Shown: piece after piece, positions 1 through 11,290 of the stretch
How positions within the stretch are numbered: position 1 is the stretch's first letter
Layout of the letters: each line of letters begins with the position of its first letter
DNA from: Adineta ricciae
Taxonomy: Eukaryota; Rotifera; Eurotatoria; Adinetida; Adinetidae
Direction of reading: 5' to 3'
Assembly (NCBI GenBank): GCA_905250025.1
Contig: CAJNOJ010000218.1
Span: forward strand, 6,570-70,569
DNA: 64,000 nucleotides
The notes under the pieces: model-generated
Database searches by the model: none
Told to the model about the DNA's origin: nothing
The model's input: the letters and a program-made list of their open reading frames with translations, nothing else
Made by a program: the position numbers and the translations under genes

Positions 1-774
1 ATTCCTCCTAACTGTATTGATATTTCTTCCAAATACCTAATGCTCTATTTAACATTTGGTATAAATATCTATTGTTGCTTTTGCAAAAATATGTGTCTCG
101 ACCGATCCAAAGAATTAAATATACAGAAAAAATAGCTTTCGTTAGGGTGGCCATAACAATAGATAAAAACATGTAGTAATTAGGATTATTTGAAACTATT
201 TTACATATATACTTCATGAATCATAGATTCCTTTAGAAGAATTATAATATGACAAAGATAATTGTCTTCTTACAAGTTGAAAAACAGGATTGTTGGCCAT
301 AGTAAAGAGAAATCTTCTCCGTGTTTCTCTTCTTCGGTACGTAGAGCCTATTCTGTTTGAAGAGGTAAGGCGCTGCTGATTTCTCTCCGACCAATACGAA
401 AAAAACATATATTTCGAAGTCATTGCACCTAAGGAACGATCAAATTCAGCTAGTCTTTGCTCAATTGATGTCTCTGATTTCGCCGATATTTATACAGTAG
501 ATAGGTCTCACAAAGTTAGCAATATAACCAAAATTTCAGCTCATTTGAATAAGCCGTTCAGGAGATACAGGCATTTCAAAGTCTCGCGACTCGCTCAGCT
601 CTTTCTCGTAGAAATCGTGCTTTCAGATATTACACTTTAACGCTATTATTGTGTATATTAATTTATTTTTAGTGTAGATTAGATATTTTTACAAAAGCAA
701 CAATAGATATTTATACCAAATGTTAAATAGAGCATTAGGTATTGTGAAGAAATATCAATACAGTTAGGAAGATT
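1..774. repeat. 90-bp inverted repeat pair (1-90 / 685-774) with about 594 bp between
   Basis: The first 90 bases reappear as their reverse complement at 685-774 with only a few mismatches. The interior (91-684) shows no recognisable gene, only short AT-rich frames. Terminal inverted repeats around a non-coding core suggest a non-autonomous DNA transposon or a foldback element. The left arm touches the window edge, so it may extend further. No target-site duplication can be judged. Confidence 0.6.
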
Positions 775-999
775 ATGGATGATTACATCAAAAAACGAAA
801 TTAACAAAGCACGATAGGCAATATCTGATGCAATGAGAGAAAAGGGACAGTTACTACAATAATTAAGATAAATGTAAAGAAAGAGATAAAGAAATAAAAC
901 ATGCACGAATAATTATTTTAAGGTAATTTCAAACTGTAATACGTTTTATATGCTTGCAATAACACTAGGCTCTTAGCAAAGTATCGATTTACACATATC

Positions 1000-1310
1000 T
1001 CAAACAATGAACGAGGTACACTCTCGTTTTGTTTTTTTGTCAAGTTCATCTAAACGTTTCGGTTCAGCGTCTTGCACAAAAGAAGGTTGAACTTGTAGAA
1101 CCTTCATGTGGAAAGGTCGAAGGATAACTATATCATCCCCTTTCTTCACTCTACTGAGTTGTGCATATATCGATGCTACTTGCAGTGTCCCAGGTGGAAC
1201 TTGAAGATCGACTACGATTTTGTTCATTGTGAGTCCTTGCGCCTTGTATGTAGTTATAGCGAAGGCAGGTACAATGCCCGACCCCAGAATGTCTTCGGTA
1301 AATTTTTATG
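1000..1310 (-). pseudogene. C-terminal remnant of a Pif1/Helitron-type helicase
   Basis: About 100 codons are open on the minus strand up to a stop near 1310. The translation has a helicase motif V-like stretch (ITTYKAQGLTMNKIVVDL) followed by a motif VI-like stretch (ASIYAQLSRVKKGDD). Both are typical of the C-terminal end of Pif1-like SF1 helicases, including those of Helitron transposons. The ATP-binding half is missing and no start codon fits the homologous part, so this is a truncated transposon fragment. It begins only about 225 bp beyond the inverted repeat to its left, in a stretch of mobile-element debris. The family call is from motif recognition. Confidence 0.6.
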
Positions 1311-1620
1311 AAAAAACTGTTTTTTACAAAAAAGTCGCCCTTTGTATAAAAAAACTAATCCATGTAAATATTTTTAAAAAATAGCGCCAAATTCGAGTTC
1401 ATCGACCCAAATAACTCCTTAGTCAAATTTTATAACAAAAAGTTTTTTTGTAAAAAAGTCCTTCTTTGTCTAAACAAATTCTTTTTTATGAAAAATTTCC
1501 AAAAAATAACGTCAGATTCGAAGTCTCCGCCTCGAAATACATCTAGAAATGTCTTTTCGGAAAAATTGATTTTCAATGTTTTTTTGACCCTGCGGACATA
1601 CAAGCAAGCAATCAATCAAA
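1311..1620. repeat. Two diverged ~120-bp tandem units, transposon-like non-coding DNA
   Basis: Two successive AT-rich units (about 1311-1429 and 1430-1549) share the same order of poly-A/T tracts and end in related words (gccaaattcgagttcatcg, gtcagattcgaagtctccg). They are followed by a low-complexity tail of caagcaatcaatcaaacaaac type. A similar style of sequence recurs at 8120-8400. This reads as the non-coding end of a mobile element, next to the helicase remnant. Confidence 0.4.
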
Positions 1621-2642
1621 CAAACAATTTATATTTCTAAGACTCTTCTCTACGAGAAAGAGAATATGAATGAAGATGTATATTTATATGAACGAAAGTC
1701 ATTTATATCCTCAAGAAATGAGTAATATAGATATCGTTAACTTGATTCGAATATTAAACTAATCCTTCGAAGTCTGAAGTTATAAATGTAGAACTTAACG
1801 CTTCGAGTTTAAAAGTTTAATATTCGCATTTTCTTCTTTCGCCCATGTGCTATGAACCACATGAAAACCACCGATTAACCATGAGTTGCATAATTCGGCT
1901 TATATTATAAATGGACATCTGATAGACTAATCTCAGTTCGAATATAAATAGATGTATATCTATATAAACCTATACGTTTATGAATAGATAGGTATAGATT
2001 TAGTTATACCTGTGCGTACCGATGGACATAGGCTGACATATAGCTCGCCTGAGAGTATTCCTGTATATTCCTAAACACACATGTGGGTGGGCTTAGGCAG
2101 AGCTGAACCTATCCCTATCTATTCGTAAACTGGCATGGGTGAATAGGCATAGCTAAATATATCGCTATCTATTCCTTGGTATGTGTTTGAGTGTATTAAG
2201 AATTCGTCACTTATCTTATAAGTCGAATTAGGCAGCTACTCCAAAATTAACACGAAATTTGAAGCTCCATTCTATAATGACGCGATCTTCTGCAGATACT
2301 TCGAAATTTGTGAATACTCTTTAACAAAAACGTTTCTCTCCTGCTTCACAGGGTATGGTGCCATGAGTCATAGCCGAGAGAAAAAGTATCGACAAGCGTG
2401 TCTCTAATCAAATGGGAAAAGGAAAGAGAAAAAAAAGAGAAGAATCTACCGCCATCATACGTCGAAACTAAACTTTTCGTTGTAGTTTTGGATTTGAAAG
2501 CGTGTTGATACTTTAAGTGTGCCTAATAGGGAAAAGGGTGTTTATATTAACGATAGTTCAAATGTCTAAATGATTTGTAATACCACATACTTGGTTAAAT
2601 AATGGTAGTAACGAATGTTTGAAGCTAATGCTGCGAATAGAT
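1621..2642. other. Gene-free stretch with a short hairpin and degenerate ~55-bp repeats
   Basis: A 13-bp inverted repeat (cgaatattaaact at 1748-1760, its complement at 1814-1826) can form a hairpin. From about 1930 to 2200, imperfect repeats of roughly 55 bp carry recurring words such as atctattc.taaac and ggcatagct. No coding sequence was seen. Confidence 0.4.
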
Positions 2643-3228
2643 TTATGGCAATGGTTTGTGTCTGAAATCAATAAAGAAATGTAGATTAAAATAAAAAAGC
2701 AACTGCTTACTTAGGTTCAACGTCAATTCGATCAGCTGTCTTCACAGAGGCTTGCTTTTCCTTGGTGCTTAAACCACTAATTGCTGATGTAAGTTCTTCA
2801 ATATTCTTTTGTCCAAACGAAACTGCTGCCTCTCCCTCACCAACAATTGCCGATGCACCTGATGCACCTTCTTCATCGTCTTTATCTCGATCATTTTCTT
2901 TTTGAAGTGTTGTTGCTATCATATCGTCGTAAATTTCGTACAATAATTGAGTAAGAAAACGAATAACGCGAAGACATTCTATGAAGCGATCACCTGGATG
3001 ATTAAGCCATTGGTTGAAGTTCGAAGTATGTGAACCAATGAGAGCCGCAAATTGCCTTTGATTAACTCCTGCTTCTGCTAACAGACGTCGAACAAATATT
3101 CGTGCTTGATCGTCTCGATCATTTTCATTAACCACACCAAAAGTAGGTTCACCACTTGTTCGAATTCTGACAATCGCATCGCGCAATTGTGTACGTTTTT
3201 GTTGTAAAGTTTTAATACCTTGTGACAT
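2643..3228 (-). CDS. Small helix-turn-helix (XRE-like) protein
   Basis: A 173-aa frame starts at the ATG at 3228; the upstream in-frame ATG at 3246 would only add a run of isoleucines. Residues of about 45-75 contain GVNQRQFAALIGSHTSNFNQ, which has the helix-turn-helix pattern of lambda-repressor/XRE-like or homeobox-like domains, so a DNA-binding role is inferred. The C-terminal half is acidic, low in complexity and probably disordered. The unspliced frame stops at 2707. A consensus donor (GTAAGC at 2710-2705) overlaps that stop and pairs with TTTCAG ending at 2662. Removing this 49-nt intron replaces the final stop by five further codons and a TAA at 2643. I prefer the spliced form, but both are possible. 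It stands alone between transposon remnants. Confidence 0.65.
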
Positions 3229-3246
3229 TATAATGATAATAAGCAA

Positions 3247-4394
3247 TCAATAATCTAAAATAAATGAACTAGAAGAGAAATAAAAGAAGAAAGAAAAAAA
3301 AAAACAGATGATGTAAGGCATGCTGAGCGACGTCAACAACACGTGAAAATGATTCACAATGAAACCACGTCGGGTAAGAACAAGAAACAAAAAAATGGAA
3401 ACGTCACATATGACGTATCCAAAAACGGCTACGGAAACTTTATAAATACTGCCGTCTAATTTTTGAATACAAACGCTGTCTTTAGAATGGTTTTCTTAAA
3501 ATCAGAAACAGTATTCAGCTATGTAGGCATTATATTATGTGTCAAGTTTTAGCATTAATTTACAATTTTCACGACACTTTCAAACGTTTATACTCAGCAG
3601 GGGTGCCCCTCATTTTCGTATTATACCAAATTTGACGAAAATAAGCAGTCATCCTATTTCGCGGAACGTGTGCGCATGGATGTGAACAGTTTTATTTGAT
3701 GCTAATCCTCATCCACACTAATACCCCATGTTCTTAAATTAAATAGTGGTCATTGCATATCATACATATTTTTTATTGTAAAACTTTTCAAATACATATA
3801 AAAGAAATAGGTATAAAAAGGAAGTTGTTGTCATTTGCTTGGCCTTATATATTCACTTTATTATTGATTCTTTAAGTCAAACTGATATCATAGCATAAAG
3901 AATATCCCAATTGAACTATATGACTCATCCATGAAGAAAAATGATTACTTGATACCCATTAGGTTAATCTTAAATGTTATTCGAATATAATAAATCAATG
4001 ATAGTTTTTTTTATTAATTTTGCTCATTTTTCCTTCGAACTTAAAATCGTTCGGTGAAGGCATAAAAAAACTTTCCCATAACCAACTAGTTTAGATAGTT
4101 TTAAAATGTTGTGATGGTCTAACGAAGTTTTACGAGATAGCTCTAATGTGTTTACGACTAATATGAGATAGAAAATGACAAAATAGGAAAATTCCTACTC
4201 TTATCCATTGCCGATCCGACATACATGCTCTTGCAATTACGTTTAAACATTTTGGTAGTATTCTTGATGATTCATAAACGGTACGTTTTAAGTTCTGATC
4301 TTTTAGTTTTGATTATTAAGCTTTAAATCATCGTGTTGTTTCATACTACTCTGTTAGTAAAAAATTTCTTTTCTTTACGCACGCATATTCTCAC
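3247..4394. other. Gene-free stretch
   Basis: AT-rich DNA with no frame of recognisable family on either strand. The word tataaata near 3441 and its complement could act as a TATA element for either direction, but nothing else supports a promoter. Confidence 0.4.
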
Positions 4395-4560
4395 ATGAAG
4401 AAAATGGCTCGTCAGAGAACTATTTTAGATTGGGATCCAGATATTGATAATACGATTGCGATATTGTTGACATTGTTATCATCAGTTAGTTGTTGTCGGA
4501 AATGAAAAAGAATTACACCGATTGTTTGTTCATTGTGGTTGAATCATTTGATAGTAAGAG
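4395..4560 (+). pseudogene. Nucleoside-hydrolase-like remnant
   Basis: A short frame from the ATG at 4395 reads MARQRTILDWDPDIDNTIAI, which resembles the N-terminal nucleobase-hydrolase signature of the inosine/uridine nucleoside hydrolase family (xxDTDPGxDDAxAI). The next segment fits only after a frame change, giving QLVVVGNEKELHRLF, comparable with the family's following VxGN segment. The frame then closes. Nothing convincing of the remaining 250-odd residues is present, so it is a decayed fragment. The match is short and the call is tentative. Confidence 0.35.
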
Positions 4561-5104
4561 AAATCTTTACTGGCAATGGTTGAAAGGATCTAATCCAATA
4601 TCAAGATTTAATCCAACTAGATAGTTACTTACTGATGAGTTATCGATACCAATTTATAATAGGATACTCTTTAAATGCTTTCATATACAACGTCGAAGAA
4701 ACAGCATAGATTATGAAGATGAGAATCGATGTTATAAATGAAAAGAAATAACCAGGAAGAAGTAATCATAAATTCCTTGATGTTCTCACACGCGTGCAGG
4801 TAATGCTGAAATGATTAGACGAGGCATTGATAAAACAAGAAGTGCTTTAGTTGTGCAGCTGATCATTTTCGAGTAGATCAAAAAATAATAAATAAAACCC
4901 AAAAGTAGTTAGTAAGCAATGGAACAATAAGATTAAAAAATATGAAATAACAACAATGTTGTACTCTTGAAGAGAAGAAGAATAACAAATTACATACTAT
5001 ACTTGTCAATTCTTGGGCTAAGCTGAATGCTACCAAGCGGGTCCACAGGTTGCGGATAGTGGAACGACCATTAGTATAATGGCTAGCTGCGAATAAGATC
5101 AAGC
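4561..5104. other. Gene-free stretch before the retrotransposon
   Basis: No supported coding frame. It ends where GC-richer, apparently structured sequence of the retrotransposon leader begins. Confidence 0.35.
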
Positions 5105-7424
5105 AATTGATCAAATAAGCAGTCCCGGACAAGACCCAGCCTTCTTGCCAGCAGGGTGTGGTGGAGCTCGAATTGGCACCAAGACTCCTATAAAATGCCA
5201 CAGAAACCCACAGACGACAGGATGATAGGGCGAGTATAGACCGCCAGAAGCCAGGTTCCTCCCGAACCGAGTTTCATAAGTCTTAGCCTGGGTAGGTGAA
5301 GCTCGTTAGCTTGACTAGCAAATTCACCAAATGGAGAAAACCATTCTAAACCGGCGGAAGGCAAGGGGAAACCACCGCCGTATATTCCCAAGCACAACAT
5401 GATTAACGTCAATATTTCCAATCAAGATAACAGCGTGAAGGGGGTTCTCAGAGAGAACATCTCGCTCGGTAGAGATGGTCACGTAAGACAGGTGACCCTC
5501 GATCGTCAACAGGCTACTGTCCAAACTAAAAACACACTCAAAATAGGAACTTGGAATGTAAGAACTATGTTTCAAAAAGGAAAATTAGAAAACGTAAAGA
5601 AAGAAATGCAAAGATTGCAAATAAATGTACTAGGACTATCTGAAGTCAGATGGACGGGTGCTGGATCTTTCACATCAGATAATTTTACTCTATTCTATTC
5701 TGGAGGAGATCAACATGAGAGAGGAGTAGGCATACTTCTTGACAAAGAAACTTCTAAATGTGTAAAAGGCTTTTGGGCTGCCTCAGATCGAGTTATTCTA
5801 ATAAAACTCCACGGCAAACCTTTTAACATCTCATTGATTCAATGTTACGCACCCACAGCTGACTCTGATGATGATGCAATTACGAATTTTTATGAAGATC
5901 TAGACAATGCCTACTCACAATGCAATTCAAATGATATCATCTATGTAATGGGTGATTTCAATGCAAAGGTGGGGGACATAAGAATTGGTAATACAGTAGG
6001 ACCTTTCGGATTAGGCAATAAAAACGATAGAGGAGATATTTTAATAAATTGGTGCCAATCACACAATTTTGTTATAACAAATACATGGTTCAAAAACCAT
6101 CCACGTAGGTTATGGACATGGAAAGGTCCAGGAGATCGAGTCAGAAACCAAATAGACTACATTATGGTCCCGAATCGTTTCAGAAATGCGATCATATCCT
6201 CCAAAGCATTTCCTGGGGCAGATTGTGGTAGTGATCATGTCCCAGTTATCAGTGAAATAAGAGTCAAATTAAAAAGACTAAAGAAATCAAAACAAATTCC
6301 TAAACTTCAAATTCAGCTCCTCAAAAATAATAATGATGTAAAAGAAAAATTCTGTATAGAGGTACAGAATCGTTTTGAAGCACTGGATGATATAACAGAG
6401 GTTGAAGTATTGTGGGAGAAAATGAAATCTTCTATACTAGAAGCTACTGAAGCAGTACTTCCAAAAATCAAAATGAATAAGAAAAAGAGATGGATGACTG
6501 AGGATATACTACAACTGATGGAACAAAGACGACTCAAGAAGTCAAATCCACTCGAATATAAACTTTTAGACAAAGAAATCAAAAAGAAATGCTCAGAAGC
6601 AAAAGAAACACGGTTGAACGAGCAGTGCTCAGAAATCGAGAATAAACTGAGTATAAACACCAAATATGCTCATATGAAAATAGATGAAATCACAGGAAAA
6701 TCAAGATGCACTAGCTCTGGTTGTATCAAATCAAAAAGTGGGACCATCCTTATGGAAAAACATGATATACTGAATAGATGGTCAGAATACATTGAAGAAC
6801 TTTTTGATGATAATAGAGCTGCTAAACCTATAATAAAGAAAAATATTGAAGGACCAACAATAATGAAAGATGAAGTAAGAAAAGCTATAAAATCAATGAA
6901 AACAAATAAAGCAACAGGTCCTGACGGAATATCCGTTGAAATGATTCAATGTCTCGATGAAATAGGTGTTGATATGATGACTAAATTAATAAACCAAATA
7001 TATGACACCGGCAATATCCCAGAAGATTTAACTAAATCAATATTTATAGCTCTTCCAAAGAAGTCTGGAGCTACAGAATGTGAACTTCATCGCACAATCA
7101 GTCTCATGAGTCATGTAACAAAAATTCTACTCAAGATTCTAATGATGAGGATGAAAAATAAGATCACACCAGAAATAGCTAAAGTACAATACGGATTCAT
7201 GCCTGATAAGGGCACTAGAAATGCCATCTTCATCCTCAGAATGATAATCGAAAGATCAATAGAAGTCAAGCATGACATATATCTCTGTTTTCTTGATTAC
7301 ACAAAAGCGTTTGACAAAGTCAAACATGAGAATATGTTCGAAATCCTAGAAAAGCTTGACATTGATAGTAAAGATCTTTGATTGATACGTAATATTTACT
7401 GGGATCAAAAAGCTGCCATTATAT
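5105..7424 (+). mobile_element. Non-LTR retrotransposon (LINE), 3'-truncated
   Basis: The element comprises a GC-richer untranslated leader (about 5105-5398), one long frame (5399-7381) and a short tail in frame after a stop (to about 7424). The leader is distinct in composition from its surroundings and probably folds. After 7424 the sequence turns into unrelated AT-rich DNA, with no catalytic RT motif, poly-A or 3' tail. Because target-primed retrotransposition usually truncates the 5' end, loss of the 3' half points to a later deletion or rearrangement. Confidence 0.75.
5399..7381 (+). pseudogene. LINE endonuclease / reverse transcriptase, truncated
   Basis: The 660-residue frame starts with an APE-type endonuclease (exonuclease-endonuclease-phosphatase fold, about residues 47-290). 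The expected catalytic residues are visible: N53 in GTWNVR, E82 in SEVRW, Y150 in QCYAPT, D186/N188 in MGDFNA, and D279/H280 in GSDHVPV. A linker leads into the reverse transcriptase from about residue 495, with TNKATGPDGI, the PKK block and FLDYTKAFDKV, which carries the first catalytic aspartate. A TGA ends the frame; the following codons (LIRNIYWDQKAA) continue the family pattern for about 13 residues, so this TGA is a nonsense mutation. The YxDD box and thumb are absent. The element cannot be autonomous, although the endonuclease part could still be made. Confidence 0.85.
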
Positions 7425-8456
7425 TATAGAAATTTTTTGTAAATCTTTGAAAATTTCTGAAAAAAATTCATAAAAATGCTTGAAATATTTTGAAATACTA
7501 CACAGAACTTCGTAAAATAAATTGTTGTCTTAACTAATCAAAACATATAGGAAAATTCTGACAAAGTAATATTTCAACGGGCAAGGTTCCTCAATACGAA
7601 ATTACAATGGGCAAACCTCAAATTTAAATGGGCAATCGCCCATTTGCNATGATCTTCTATTCATTCGACTACCAAAAGAAACTAGATAAGAAATTCTTAT
7701 TGTATGATTTGCTTCGAAACGAACATCTTTCATAGCGCTGCATGTGTTCAGAATACTGTTTCTACAGTCAATGCGCCTGTAGTTACTAAGATGGAATTCC
7801 CCCGACGGGCATATCGCTTTGCGAACTACTTCTACTAAATTCCCATGAAAGGACATGATATATGTAGCCTAAAAAGCAAAGATGATACGAAGCTCATATC
7901 ACTTTTTCGGATTTTTCAATTAGAAACGTCATTATGTACAATGCATTAAATCTTTTCGTGTAAGTTCTTAAGCTACAATCTTTGTACACATGACGTCCGT
8001 GAATAGCGTTCAGCTCACCATCTTCTATAAAAGATTTTAGAACAGATAAAGAAAAATATCTCCTTTGTAAAGAGGCAGGAACAAGCCCAGGCTCAGCGAA
8101 TAAAACGAAATTCATCCTCAAATTCGAATTTCCCGACGCCAGAAATCCTTCGGTTTACTCTTACTCGACAACGAAGAAAATTTTCACCGCTTAATTAACT
8201 AATTAGCTAATGAGCTGATTGGAATTTCGAGAAACCAACCTCGGATTTGAGATCCTCGACGTGGATTACCGTACCGGTAATCATTTTTTAACAACTATCG
8301 ATCAATTTCATTGATTTTAGAAATGTTGATTTCTGAGTGGATAGGACAGACTGACAGACAGACAGACAAACTTTAAGCTTTTTAACACAGGATATAAACG
8401 CTGTATAACCCTTTCTTTCACAAAAGGGAAAAAGTACATCGTTGTCTTCGGGTCTC
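7425..8456. other. Transposon-like debris without an intact gene, hairpin at 7626-7645
   Basis: AT-rich repeats of the gaaaattt type fill 7425-7550. A perfect hairpin (aaatgggc, 4-base loop, gcccattt) lies at 7626-7645, just before the single N at 7648. From 7649 to 8121 the minus strand has two open stretches of about 70 codons that I do not recognise. The segment 8120-8400 (attcgaatttcccgacgcc, then a gacagacagacagac tract) resembles the non-coding unit at 1311-1620 and looks like the end of a mobile element. Confidence 0.4.
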
Positions 8457-9884
8457 TCAATATAATTCAGCACTGTTGAGAGGACAACATCCGCCAATAA
8501 CTAAAACTGTTTTATCGAGTAATGTCGCTGCTGCATGAGATGATCGTGCAACACTCATATTTCCAGTCATTGCCCAAGTACTAGTTGATTGATCATACAA
8601 TTCAGCACTATTCAGGTAAATACCACCATCCTGGCCACCAGTAACTAAGACTTTTCCATTTGATAATATCGATGCCGTATGATATCCTCGTGCAACACTC
8701 ATATTTCCAGTCATTGTCCAAGTACCTGTTAATGGATCATACAATTCAGCACTATTCAGATAAATAGCACTGTTGAATCCACCAGTGACTAAGACCTTTC
8801 CATCTGATAATATCGATGCTGTATGATATTCTCGTGCAACATGCATATATCCAGTCATTGTCCAACTACCAGCTGATTGATCATACAATTCAGCACTATT
8901 CAGGTAAATACCACCACCGTTGAGTCCACCAGTGACTAAGACTGTTCCATTTGATAATATCGATGCTGTATGAGATGATCGTGCAACACTCATACTTCTA
9001 GCCATTGTCCAATTACCAGTTGATGGATCATACAATTCAGCACTATTTTGTGAAATACCACCGTTGAATCCACCAGTGACTAATACTTTTCCATTTGATA
9101 ATACTGATGCTGTAGGAAGTCGTCGTGCAACATGCATATATCCAGTTTTTGTCCAGCCTACAGAAAGATTGAGAATATAAAGAAAGAGATCTTTCGTGAG
9201 AGAAAGCAATGTGAAGTCCATCAGATTTAGCGGTTGATCACCTGTGAAACAAAAAATCGCCTATCTCAAGAATTTATAAAAGCTTTCTCTGTTCCCAAAT
9301 ACCTATAGTTTCACTTAAACACTAGATACACTGTGTACCTTAGCGTGCTCGTGATCCGTAGCCTTTCTCGAGATCGTTTACACAAGCATATCATATATCA
9401 AAATACCTCACAAGGTGTTTTTCCTGTATAGATCAGTCATTATCATGTCAGCAAAGTTAGGCGTTCTCTTCTATGTGAACTTGTTCTTCTGATTAGCTAG
9501 GGAATCACGAAATCGCCATGCAACTGCAGCGACTTCGCATAGTTGTTTACCTCGAGGAGAACATTGATTATTCGATCCTAGATTTCTTCGATAACAAATA
9601 ACACTTGCTCGAACATCTCCAGATGATGTTATATTACCAGATTGACAATCCTCACTAAACATCAAACAAGTTCGATTGTCATGATAATAAACAGCTGTTG
9701 GACATTGATCTTGGTGAGCACATTGCCAAATACAAGATTGAATCGATGCGCCGGCTGGCAAAGTGATATTTGAAAGGAGAGCACAAGAAGAATTGGTGAA
9801 AAAGAGAGAAGATCGATGAACTTGACTGATGATAATGGCATCGATTGAGGAGATAAGGAGAGAAATGACCAGAATCAGGTGCAT
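8457..9884 (-). CDS. Secreted PAN-like / kelch-repeat protein
   Basis: Two coding blocks are visible. The 5' block (9884 down to about 9480) starts at MHLILVISLLISS, a signal peptide, followed by a Cys-rich domain resembling PAN/Apple (SCIWQCAHQDQCPTA, CLMFSEDCQSG). The 3' block, 9164 down to 8457, follows the acceptor-like ctttctgtag and encodes about five kelch blades of about 50 residues with the pattern VARxxHTASILSNGKVLVTGG...LNSAELYDPSTGxWTMTG. The exact donor of the first block is unclear because several GT sites lie between 9470 and 9500. Kelch blades form a propeller for protein or glycan binding; with a signal peptide this should be an extracellular lectin- or matrix-like protein. 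The blades are very similar at DNA level. A second kelch gene lies at 51777-53784. Confidence 0.75.
8500..9140. repeat. Minisatellite-like coding repeats (~150 bp) in the kelch gene
   Basis: Each kelch blade is encoded by a unit of about 147-153 bp whose DNA is strongly conserved between units. The words caattcagcactattcag and gataatatcgatgc recur in most of them. Such similarity beyond what protein function needs suggests recent unit duplication or gene conversion. Confidence 0.7.
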
Positions 9885-10615
9885 TTTCTTCCACTGTTCT
9901 TTTAGTTGAAATGAAGAGAGAAATGTAATGAAAAAGGAATCGGAACACATTAGAATAAATTTCCACGGACCAATCTACTTGTTGGAAAAGAATGAAACGT
10001 CCTCTAATTGACGACTTCGTTCTGTCGTTCATTTCCTCTCAAACAAAGAATCTCTATTTTGTAAATTCTCTTGAGTTTACAAACATGAGACGCGTTACGA
10101 AACACTTTTGAAAAATCTTCAGTTTCAACTGATTTGCTTCTATCTATTTGACTTCTATTGAATGACACTGTATCTTTGTAATAGTGTTGAACTGATGAGG
10201 TCGCATATGGAACTCAAAAAACGTTTCCGTTTACAGATTGAAATGAAAAATCAATCCAGCGTCTTTCTATCAATGAGAATGCCTATTGTATAGACATTGC
10301 AAGCTCAAATAAAAACAGGAAACAGAAAAGAATTCAGCTGAGCCGCAGTTATCTGATAGTTATATCAGTACAAAATCAAGCAAAGGGCGTTTTCGAATAA
10401 TACTCATGTTATTGTTCATTTCTTTTATAAGAATGATTGATAGAAAATGATGACTTAAGGTAATAAATCATTTCCAAATAAACTCCGTTCATATCGATTT
10501 TTATTTATTATAATCCATAGCTGTGATGTAGTATGGAATAGTCCACATACATAACATCATCATGTATTTTTCTTTCTCGTTCTTGGACTTTTCCTAGACA
10601 CACACATATATATAT
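9885..10615. other. Gene-free stretch
   Basis: No supported gene. It ends in an (AC)n(AT)n microsatellite at about 10598-10617, against which the palindrome begins. Confidence 0.4.
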
Positions 10616-11290
10616 ATGTTGGCGTCCAATGTGAGATTCAGGCCAATCTAAGATCCGCCTAGGCGAAAGTGGAATTCCACATTGGACTAGTCCAAAGTCG
10701 GATTATTGCTATTTNGTCTCGAGATAGCTTGGCAAGACGTGATGACAATACCAATTATGGATTTTTGTAGCGAATCAAATTTAATTTCAACTTCTTAAAG
10801 AGAAGTCAAGTCGGTAAACTACTTATCTTACATTGACGCTTCCTAAGGTGTTTTTGATTTCTTTCAAGTCACAGAATAGTTAAACAACAAATGATTGACA
10901 CAAATCAATGTTAATATTTTTGTCAAATGTTTGGAAACTATCCGATCAAAAGTAAGTTGATATCTACGAGATTATGATATTAGAGTATTTAACATCGAAG
11001 TATCATACTCTGTTTTGTTGTGACTATGCAACTAAGTGTTAAACAAATTATAGTTTGAATAAATATATGGAAAGGTGTGTTGAATGTTCTTATTCTATCA
11101 CAAGAAACAAAACAAATAAAACAACGTTTTCTAATCGAGTGACACTAAAGTTTGACATTTGTCCAACGAGATGTTAATGTGAACATGGAATATNTAGCAG
11201 TAACCCGACTTTCGACTAGCCACATGTGGAATTCCACTTTCGCCTAGGCGGATCTTAGATTGGCCTGAATCTCACATTGGACGCCAACAT
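10616..11290. repeat. Large palindrome, 96-bp arms, interrupted at its centre by a filler block
   Basis: The left arm 10616-10711 (starting atgttggcgtccaatgtgag) is the reverse complement of 11195-11290 with a few mismatches. The arms run right up to the two single Ns at 10715 and 11194. Everything between those Ns (10716-11193) is a copy of 11420-11897. Without the filler the arms would be separated by only about four bases, a near-perfect hairpin of about 200 bp flanked on both sides by AT repeats. This suggests a foldback element or MITE in an AT microsatellite, at which the assembly broke. Confidence 0.75.
10716..11193 (+). repeat. 478-bp block duplicated at 11420-11897, probably an assembly filler
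   Basis: The block is bounded on both sides by single Ns and aligns without a gap to 11420-11897 (offset 704) with only a handful of substitutions. No gene is present. Because it sits in the loop of a palindrome, it is best explained as sequence from a neighbouring allele inserted during gap closure. Confidence 0.8.

Noticed and set aside
1430..1615. 61-codon frame on the minus strand
   Set aside because: It lies in poly-A/T tandem units and has low complexity; explained by the repeat.
4878..5421. Minus-strand frames of 77-107 codons over the LINE leader
   Set aside because: They are antisense to the retrotransposon leader and have no family signal.
6313..6663. 116-codon minus-strand frame
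   Set aside because: A Ser/Phe-rich shadow antisense to the LINE frame.
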